Positions 56,501 to 64,000 of a DNA stretch of 64,000 nucleotides are shown piece by piece. The first letter of the stretch is position 1. Each line of letters begins with the position of its first letter. Below the pieces are notes generated by a model, which was given only the letters and a program-made list of their open reading frames with translations, made no database searches and was not told the DNA's origin. The stretch comes from Dactylis glomerata (lineage: Eukaryota > Streptophyta > Magnoliopsida > Poales > Poaceae): contig QXEO01000546.1 in the NCBI GenBank assembly GCA_007115705.1, forward strand, positions 6,722,124 to 6,786,123, given 5' to 3'. A program made the position numbers and the translations under genes.

Positions 56501-58085
56501 AGATACTCTTATGACATCTGGGGATTTGGGTGGGTTTAACTGACACATGCTTTACTACAATTCCATGGCTACTCCTCATAGTGATGGTCTTTTTGGCACA
56601 ATCTATCACTCCTTGATGTTGAGACATCCAATCCATACCTAGGACTACTTCCAATCCTTTGGTTCCTAACACAATCAAACTGGCTAAGAATGATATCCCA
56701 TGGATTTCTATGGGCACTGCCAAGCAGGTCCAACTAGCCTTGGTTATTGACCTAGGTATTTGCACAGACATGGTATTTTTCAGGGGTGTTGGTTGAAGTC
56801 CACTTTTATCAACGAATAACTGAGTAACAAACGAATGTGAAGCTCCAGAATCAAACAGAACTCTTGCAGGAACTGAATTAACAGGGAACATACCAAGCAC
56901 AACGTTGGTTGCCTCCTGAGCTTCTTCAACATTCATGTGGTTCAAACGGCCTCGAGGGTGAGGCTGGTTCCTTGGTGGATAATTCTTGCCATTTCCAACA
57001 TGGCGCTGCTGCTGAGCAGGAGCAGTGGTCTTGGATGCATCATTCAGCTTCTTGGGGCACTCATTGGAGTAATGCCCCTTGATTCCGCACTCATAATAGG
57101 TAACACCAGACTTGTCACCAGACTTGGGCGGCACAGTTGCTCCATTTGGCCTTGGAGTATTGGGGTTGAGGTTGTTGCCATTAGGTCTTGGAGGTGCACG
57201 GTTGAAGTTGTTGCCGTTCGAACGGTTGGGAAAGTTGGGACGCGGAGCAGGTGCAGATGGCCTCATAGGTCTAGGGGCAAAACCCATAGGTGGATTTCCC
57301 CTTGGCTTCTGCGAGTTGCTTGAGTTGCCTTGATACATCATACGGCGCTTGCGGTTCTCTGCAGCTTGCTTGAGTTTGCCTTCCATCTGAATGGCAGAGT
57401 CAACCAATGACTCCAGGTCTGCAAAGGGAATGCTGACCAAGACACATTGCATCTCATCATGAAGTCCATCCAGAAACCTTTCTTGCTTCTTCTCAGGGGT
57501 GTTAGTGTCATCTGGGGCATACCTAGACAAGGTAAGGAACTTGTCACGGTAGTCAACCACAGATAGGGAACCTTGCTTCAGATTTCTGAACTCATCTCTC
57601 ATCCTTTTAACCAATCCCAAAGGAACATGGGCTTTGCTAAACTTGCTCTTGAACTCCTCCCAAGGCATCACATACCCTTGGGCTTGCATCGCACGAGTGC
57701 TGTCCCACCAAGCTCTTGCGGCTCCAGCAAGATAGTGGGTGGTGTACAAGACCTTCTCATTTTCACCAACTTCGGCGACTGCCAAATTGTTCTCCATAGT
57801 GCGAAGCCAGTCATCGGCATCTAAGGGTTCTTCAGACTTAGTGAACACAGGTGGGTTGGTGTTTTGGAAACTCCTTAACTTGGATCGGTGATCACCATGG
57901 CCATTGTTCTCTCCTTCACCATGGCCATTCGCAATGCCATTGTTGTGGTTCATTGCCATCTGGGTTAGTTGCTGAAGAGTGGCCAAGTTAGCTTGGCGCT
58001 CAGCTCGGGCTGCTTCTCGGTCTTCCATGATCAACCTTAGTAGTTCGGCCATTTCTGGGTTCGGAGGTGGGGGTGCTCGCGGCAT
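53574..58085 (-). pseudogene. Gypsy-2 gag-pol polyprotein with chromodomain, nearly intact
   Basis: One frame of about 1500 codons from the ATG at 58085 (MPRAPPPPNPEM), broken only by TAA at 54114-54116. Order (residues counted from 58109): gag about 1-330; CCHC knuckle near 338-351, whose first Cys is Tyr (TYYECGIKGH); protease LFDSGASHSFV near 419; RT about 580-780 with VVFIDDIL; RNase H about 870-990 with FDVYCDASKLG; integrase zinc motif (HETPYSIH, CDICQRV) near 1090-1130; core with GMDFI, VSNQGTQF where the second catalytic Asp is Asn, and GQTERVNQ. After the stop comes an integrase tail and chromodomain (VQWSNHTEDEATWEQE). The changes at the knuckle, the core and the stop are all G-to-A or C-to-T on the coding strand. 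This copy is probably not self-sufficient. Confidence 0.93.
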
Positions 58086-58359
58086 CTGAAGATAATGTGT
58101 GTAAGACAAGAGGGAAAAACTAATTTGCTAAGATTTCAATGTAACATGGATGATGCAATTTTGTCTTACTAAGGCCTTAAGGGCCAAATTCACATTTCAT
58201 TCAACAAGCATCAAACATACCATACATACGAGTTCACACATTACAAATGGTTTACATCAAACCATTGCGACTCGTCTACTAGAGAGGGGGATACAACTCA
58301 CACCTACACGAAGTGACTTAAAGTAAAACTCATAACTAGATAACACGGAAATCTCCAAT

Positions 58360-59142
58360 CTAAACATCGGGCTCCTCGGGGTCTTCCTCCTCATCATCCA
58401 CAATGAATCCAGCATCCTCATCATGCTCCTCATCATCAAGGTCCTCCATGAAGTCATCCTCGTCACTAATGAGGGCATTATCCTCCTTGCGGAGATTAAT
58501 GCCTTCCTCCTCACCAAGGTGGCTCTCTAGACTCTCAATGTACTCAGTCAGCTCAGCCACATTGGCCTTCAACTCCTCAATGGTATGATCCCTCTCATCG
58601 CGCTGGCGGCGAAGACTCTTGCGATCCCTAGCAAGAATCCTGATAGTGCTTCGCGCCTCCACAAGTGCGAAGTGCTCAAGGTTGGCCTTGGTACGGGCAC
58701 GATCTGCCTCCTGCTGAGTGGAGTACAGCAAGAAGTCCATGTGATCGATGTAGGTACTCGGCTCATTTTGCCCTGGCATGTTTGCGGGACGCCCATCCGC
58801 ATCACGGCGAGCAAAGTTCCTAAAGCGCTCCCCCTGGACCTCCTCAACATGCAGTCCGCACAAGCGGGCGTGCATCTCCTGCATACCTCGGACCAAACCA
58901 TCGGCCCAAGTGTTCTCCACAAGCTCAAACTTCATCCTTGGAGAACTCAAATCTCCCTTCTTGCCACGGCAACTGGCCCTGACAAGCCACCGTAGCTCTC
59001 CATCCGGGTGCTCATTGAGCATGGCTCCCTTGAACTCCAGATATAGATGATCCAGGAACAAGGTCAGGGTGGTGAGGTCGCGCTCGAAACAAAGGCTGCC
59101 ACCACGGCCCAACTGGTACTGCTCAGTGAATACCGGGGCCAT
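58360..59142 (-). CDS. Gypsy-2 ORF0, coiled-coil protein upstream of gag
   Basis: ATG at 59142 (MAPVFTEQYQLGRGG), stop at 58360, 260 residues, intact. It lies between the primer site and gag, in the same orientation, 275 bp before the gag ATG. The N-terminal ~110 residues look globular (LTLFLDHLYLEFKGAML); the middle is a long helix with heptad character (RDRKSLRRQRDERDHTIEELK); the C-terminus is very acidic (DEEHDEDAGFIVDDEEED). Some rice Gypsy elements of the RIRE3/RIRE8 type are known to carry an ORF0 in this place. The function of that class is not established; the coiled coil suggests self-association. Confidence 0.75.
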   Translation of the reverse strand: MAPVFTEQYQLGRGGSLCFERDLTTLTLFLDHLYLEFKGAMLNEHPDGELRWLVRASCRGKKGDLSSPRMKFELVENTWADGLVRGMQEMHARLCGLHVEEVQGERFRNFARRDADGRPANMPGQNEPSTYIDHMDFLLYSTQQEADRARTKANLEHFALVEARSTIRILARDRKSLRRQRDERDHTIEELKANVAELTEYIESLESHLGEEEGINLRKEDNALISDEDDFMEDLDDEEHDEDAGFIVDDEEEDPEEPDV

Positions 59143-59341
59143 CTACAAAATTTTAGATTAGATTAAGTTAGTGATCAACTCAAGTGTGCAAAATTTTAAG
59201 TAGGCAAAAACTAAATCATGTACAAAGCTTTGTAAATAGAGAGGAAGAGACTAAGCAATTTTAAACCATTACTTATCTCTTTGCTTCTATAAAGGTTTCA
59301 TTTAACGCCCATTCTAACTAAGGTCTCCTATGGTCAGCCTA

Positions 59342-59354
59342 GGCTCTGATACCA
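59342..59354 (-). other. Primer binding site of Gypsy-2
   Basis: The complement reads TGGTATCAGAGCC, matching the 3' end of initiator Met tRNA, three bases inside the LTR. Confidence 0.9.
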
Positions 59355-59357
59355 ACT

Positions 59358-62300
59358 TGTGACACCCCCGAATTTATCACAAATTCAAAGTGCCCGTTAT
59401 GTATTCCACCACAATCCCAGAATCATTGTTGTGATACACATAACGTAGTTGGTAACCAGTTCCATAGACATTACAATACGATGGTTCAAATACAATGGTC
59501 ATAGTGACCAAGTTCATATTACAACACAATATAGCAGCGGAAATAACGTCTTCGGGTCCATGCCTTCACCCTACAGGCAATGGCGACTCAGTAGAAGATC
59601 TTAGTTCTGATACTCTTCTTCATACCCTTCCTCCGGATACTCTTCCCCATAGTCTGGCCAAGTTGATAGCCAGGGACACAGCCATGAGTATATTGGATGC
59701 ACTCGCAAACCATCTTATAAATGAAATGATGAAGTAGATATGCCAGGTTGATATGGTGGACTATGCACTAAGTTTATTTGCAAAAGCTAGTTTTATTTCC
59801 CAAGAATGTTCATTGGTAGAAAAGAGGTTTAATTCTCTAAGTTCAATCTAAAGAGGAACTTCAAGTGTGTCAATATCAAGGTCAAGTCAAGTCATGTCAT
59901 TCACCAAGTTCATCATAAGTTGTTTATATTCTTGACAAAAGTCAAGTACAGCTTGCCAACTGTCCATAACCGAGGACGCGGCTATTCGAATAGTTTTGAA
60001 ACCTCTGCAGAGGGGTACACTTTACCCACAAGATTCGATACATCTGCCGGGAGAAATCCACGGATCGTCATACACAAAGTATGCGAGGTTCAGATAATCA
60101 AACAAACTCTTTCACTTGCTCACTCTAGTATAGGATCCTTTCCTAGAACCCGAGACACGGACATCTCCATTCCGGCGTCTCTAGTTTTGCCCGCTCCGGG
60201 ATGCCGGATGAATGGAATTTCCACTTGGTTCAGAAGTACCCGCGCACGGTGCACTTCTATAAAGGATGATACAAGGCCTCCCATACTAGGGTAAACAAGC
60301 TACGGACTAAGCCCCTTCCCATTTAGGGGTAGTGTGGTCGTACGGTAATGGTTGGCTCACATGGTACATCACTTATTGTCATTTACAAATACATTCCATA
60401 GTTCTTAGTCAAGTTTATTTTCCTTCATAAAACCATCATGTAGGAGAAATCTCCAATTCAAGTTTTCAAGTTCAAGTCACCAATTTCAAATAGGGTTCCC
60501 CTTAGAGATGGCCTCAATTTTATTAGCGACTAAGCAACTACATTGAGTGATGATACCACTAGAATAGGGTTGGATAAACTCAGCTTGATGCTCTTGCTAA
60601 GCAAGATATCACTACACATCTATCATTCTACTCTAGCCATTCAATCATGCAATTTACTTAAAACAAGTAGAATGCAATAGTAAAACTAGGCATGTGGAGT
60701 ATGATTCAAAAGATGGCTTGCCTTGGTTGGCAAAGTGTCCGGGGTAGTCTTCTTCTTCTTGATAAAATTCCCCCTCAATATCCTCCTCAGCAACACTAGC
60801 GTCTAATAACGAATAAATACAAAGCACACAATCACTACACCATGCTAACAACACACCAAGCACACATACTTGTTTTCAAACAATAGGGTTCAGGTTGGAT
60901 TTTATTGAGTTGGGTTGCAAGGTTTCTTCCAAGTGTTCATCAAGTGTGTAAGTTGGATTTTTCTATCATGTGCCATAGGTTGTTTCTTTTCTAAGCATTG
61001 GTATTAAACTAAGGGTATTAGGACTAGTTCAAGTGGGGAGGGATTAATTAAGTGAATTGGTATGGAGGCCAAACTAATTCTAAGTGTATAATAGAGATCT
61101 ATCATTTTATGCTACCAACTAGGATTGGATTAGGGTCTAACTGGTACCACTAACAAGGTTTGAGTGATTAAGGTTGAACTAAACAGTAGGGGAGTTACTT
61201 AGTGGGTTCACAAACCAAGTCTCATAATTTTAGGAGGCTTAAACAATTTTCTAGAATTTTCCTATGATTAATAAAGCTATGGTCAAAGTATTCTTATTTA
61301 TTTAAATCACTAACTCAAATTGAATTCAAACCAGTTTCAGAGGGTAGAGTATTTCCTAAGCTTTTCAACGCATATTCATTTGCTAGAAATGGATTTCTAA
61401 ATCTCTTGGAATTAAAGTTTGAAAAACATATCTGAAACATATTTGAAATAATTCAAAAACGAGCGGGAATTAAATAAAAATGATTCGGACCGATTTTAAA
61501 TGAACTGGGCCGATTCCTACAGAACCCGAACGGGCCGGCCCAAATACCGCTTCGCACGGGCGGGAAATGTTTTAAAACAAGCTGACAGGGGGTCCCACTC
61601 GTCAGGTCACTTAAGTGATCCGAATCGGTACGCTGCCGTTGGATTCTAATCCAACGGCGCGTCTGCTTCATGTTCGACGGCGAGGAGGGAGCTCACCTGC
61701 GCGCAGAGACGAAGATGACGGTGATGGCGGTGCGCGTAGAGGAAGCAGAGCTTGACGGCGAGGGTCGGAAAAGGCTCCAGCGGTGCTCCTCCTCCAATTC
61801 CCGGCGTCGGCTTGCTCAACTGAGGCCGAACGCGGCGGCGCCTCCCGCGTCCAGTACCTCGCCGGTGGGGCTGGCGACGTCGAACGAGAGCGAGCGGGGA
61901 GAGGAGAGGTTGTCTGGGAGCGAGCTGGGAGTGGGGTGAGTTCGTTTGTTTGATCGGTGGGGGTTTTTATAGGCCAGAGGGTCGAGGGCGAGGGCGTCCA
62001 GTAGCTCACCGGTGCGGGGGCCCTGGCGACGTGCGACGAGCAACACCGGGCACGGCGGCCTTGCTCGCGTGCTGGAGGGGTTTGGTCTCGGCGACGGGGT
62101 GCTGTGGGTTGGCTCTGGCGAGGTCACGGCGGTCGGTGACGTGCAGGGAGCAGAGGGACAGAGAGGGGGGTCCGGGCGGCGTCTTCCTCTTCTCCTCCAT
62201 TTCGCACGGCTCGGGTCGGGGCAGAGGGGGCTGGGCTCGACCGCGGAGACGTCCACGAGCATGGCTACAGGCTCAAGACGAACGGGAACAGTGAAGCTCA

Positions 62301-62931
62301 CAGTGATTTGATTTTCTCCATTTTTGCTCACCACGTGTTCGATCAAATGCCCGCAAGAATTTGAATTTCAAATTTTTTAAAACGGCCACTGTGGTTCGTC
62401 AACATATTGGACAAGGGTTCCAGAACTATTTTTGTTCTGAAGAAATAACATGTTTTGCAAAAATTTGCATTTGAAATTGGGGTTTGGTTGTTGAATCAGA
62501 TTCAAAGTTTGGCTGATGTTTGAGTGAAGTTCTGATTTGAATTTTGGTTAGAAACTTCTGGGTTGAGTTAGTATGTGACTTGATCAAGCTCAACTAACTG
62601 ACCACACCTTTACTTAAGTTACAGATTTCTTATTCTAAGTGACCAAAGTAGGGTAGTCAATAATAATTGCTAGATCAACTTATTCTTCTCTTTTTCTTTC
62701 TTTCTTTTGTTTCTGGTTTCTTTGGCTCTTAGAATTCTTCTCTAATGCTTCTGTTGGTTAAGTTAGAATTAACTAGCTATTGCACCACAAATAATAACAC
62801 ACATGAAATCATAAAAGACATATAATAGGAAATACATGCATTCATGAAATATGAATGAAAAAGTTTTAATTGGTCCAAAATTTGGTACTTTAATTCATAG
62901 GAAATGGGTTACAAATATTTGGGTTGTTACA
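59358..62931 (-). repeat. 5' LTR of Gypsy-2 (3574 bp)
   Basis: The uninterrupted copy, with a TATA-like CCTATAAAAACC (leftward) at 61962-61973 in a GC-rich region typical of an LTR promoter. Near-identical to the 3' LTR apart from the duplication and Helitron. Confidence 0.94.
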
Positions 62932-62936
62932 TGGGT

Positions 62937-63169
62937 GATCCACTTAAGGGAAACTTACTGCTGTTCTACAAACCTCTGCACTTGGAGGCCCAACACTGTC
63001 TACAAGAACAGACGCGTGCGTAGACATCAAGCTTTTTTCTGGCGCCGTTGCCGGGGAGGTAAGGTAAAAGGTACTCGCATCCTCTTGTGTGAGTGCTCGG
63101 AGTTATTTCCTTTCGATTCTGCAATTATATCTTTTTGTTTCTTGTTTTTATTTTCACTAGTTAGGCTTA
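62937..63169 (+). repeat. End of element D 5' LTR, primer site and leader
   Basis: The LTR interrupted at 46856 resumes with GATCCACTTAAGGG and ends ...TAGACATCA at 63029. Ten bases later TGGCGCCGTTGCCGGGG (63040-63056) is the Asp-tRNA-type primer site. The leader runs to the gag ATG. Confidence 0.88.
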
Positions 63170-64000
63170 ATGGAAAGTAAAGAGTTCTTTAGTCTTTTTC
63201 CTGAGTTTAGATTTGAAGAGAAAATTGAAAAACCTTTGGAGCTTAATTTGCATGCTAATAGTGTTGTTAGTATGAATGCTTTGAACACCGTTATAGAAAA
63301 GTCTAAGCTTGGGGAAGTTGGTTTTGTTAAGCATGATATTTTTAGTTCCCCAGTTTTAGTGGAGAAAGTTTGCTCCGATGATATTTTATCTCCCATATGT
63401 GATGCTTCTAATGATGATTGTGCTCCTCATCCTTTTAAAATATCTATGAAAATTATTGATCACGCTATGAATAACTGCTATTTAGGAGATAGAACTGTCC
63501 ATCCTGGTGATCATTTACTTTTTATATATGAATTATGCGAGTTGTTCAAGTGTGCAGGTATTTCAATGAACCAAGTTAAGAGGAAGCTATTCTCTTTATC
63601 ACTGAAGGGCAGAGCTGCGGAATGGTATAAAACACTGATGGATGGCCGACCTATTGATTGGGAGGAAATTGTACCTCTCTTTTATTCTAAATTCTATCCT
63701 TTTAGTGAGGTTTATAAAGATAGGAATTATATTTATAATTTTCATCCGCATGAGGGAGAAAGCATTGCCCAAGCATGGGGAAGATTGAAGTCACTAACGC
63801 TCAAATGTCCTATTCATGATCTTCCTCGTAATATTGCTTTTGATAATTTTTATGCAAGGCTTTCAGGACATTACAAGGACCATCTAGATGCATGCTTGGA
63901 TGGGTCTTTCACAAGCAAGGATGTTGACACCAAGTGGGATCTGCTTGAAACAAGTCAAAGCAATATCGAAGATTGGGATAGCAACAAAGGTAAAGGATTA
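63170..64000 (+). CDS. Athila-type gag of element D (3' end beyond window)
   Basis: ATG at 63170 (MESKEFFSLFPEFRFEEK) opens a frame that stays open for 277 codons to the window edge. The region LKGRAAEWYKTLMDGRPIDW, FYSKFYPFSEVYKDRNYIY, and ESIAQAWGRLKSL is the conserved retrotransposon gag core (the W-Y and F-x-x-K-F-Y-P motifs). The capsid protein would package element RNA. No stop or frameshift is visible in the part seen, so element D may have an intact gag. Confidence 0.85.
   Translation, partial: MESKEFFSLFPEFRFEEKIEKPLELNLHANSVVSMNALNTVIEKSKLGEVGFVKHDIFSSPVLVEKVCSDDILSPICDASNDDCAPHPFKISMKIIDHAMNNCYLGDRTVHPGDHLLFIYELCELFKCAGISMNQVKRKLFSLSLKGRAAEWYKTLMDGRPIDWEEIVPLFYSKFYPFSEVYKDRNYIYNFHPHEGESIAQAWGRLKSLTLKCPIHDLPRNIAFDNFYARLSGHYKDHLDACLDGSFTSKDVDTKWDLLETSQSNIEDWDSNKGKGL

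Larger units (their letters stand above)
46857..62931 (-). mobile_element. Gypsy-2: complete chromovirus (Tekay-like) with ORF0 and long LTRs
   Basis: TGGGT occurs on both sides (46852-46856 and 62932-62936). In element orientation the LTRs run TGTAACAACC...GGTGTCACA. The 5' LTR is 59358-62931 (3574 bp). The 3' LTR is 46857-47017 plus 49778-53530 (3914 bp, larger because of a 338-bp tandem duplication). The interior is 53531-59357 with a Met-type primer site, ORF0, a gag-pol frame and a polypurine tract. LTRs are nearly identical by eye, so it is the youngest LTR insertion in this nest. Confidence 0.95.

Overview
This is a plant nuclear window, very probably from a Triticeae grass (wheat, barley or Aegilops type). 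The evidence is long nested LTR retrotransposons with a TGATACGTC... LTR end and a TGGCGCCGTTGCCGGGG primer site, intact and decayed CACTA transposons, a chromodomain Gypsy element with very long LTRs, a Helitron, and one single-intron plant serpin gene. At least nine tenths of the window is transposable-element DNA. The only convincing ordinary host gene is the serpin at 13250-14716.

Left part (1-12.7 kb): the 3' end and LTR of an Athila-like Gypsy element (element A, 1-5003) abuts a decayed autonomous CACTA transposon (CACTA-1, to 12702). CACTA-1 carries a transposase pseudogene, a truncated second gene, captured host exons with matching splice sites, and a homologous palindromic sequence upstream of both of its genes. 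CACTA-1 is inserted in the 3' end of a LINE-type RNase H region whose A-run lies about 215 bp upstream of the serpin start codon.

Middle (13-24 kb): the serpin, about 2.9 kb without recognisable genes, then a 5'-truncated Tat-lineage Gypsy element (17625-23502) with broken pol, an antisense AT-hook/B3-like ORF and a 334-bp 3' LTR. This element ends inside an array of ~665-bp tandem repeats.

Centre (24.4-43.7 kb): the same tandem array is split by a non-autonomous LTR element (element E, reverse orientation, LTRs 1723 bp, target duplication ATGAC on both sides). The 5' LTR of E is split in turn by a 12.45-kb CACTA element (CACTA-2, 31066-43520, target duplication TAA). CACTA-2 has an intact TNP2-type transposase, a six-exon Transposase_24/ULP1-like gene, and two mutually related plus-strand genes (35949-36917 and 39003-39500) that resemble neither transposon protein.

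Right part (44-64 kb): a decayed RGG-rich/B3-like gene, then a second Athila-like element (element D, starting 45526) whose 5' LTR is split by a complete chromovirus (Gypsy-2, 46857-62931, target duplication TGGGT, with an extra ORF0 upstream of gag). The 3' LTR of Gypsy-2 contains a 2760-bp Helitron, and the Helitron contains a 5'-truncated LINE copy with a 12-bp target duplication. Element D resumes at 62937 and its gag gene runs off the window. The insertion order is therefore D, then Gypsy-2, then Helitron, with the LINE inside the Helitron.

Coordinates of element boundaries come from matching target duplications and terminal motifs read by eye. Family names below superfamily/lineage level are not assigned.
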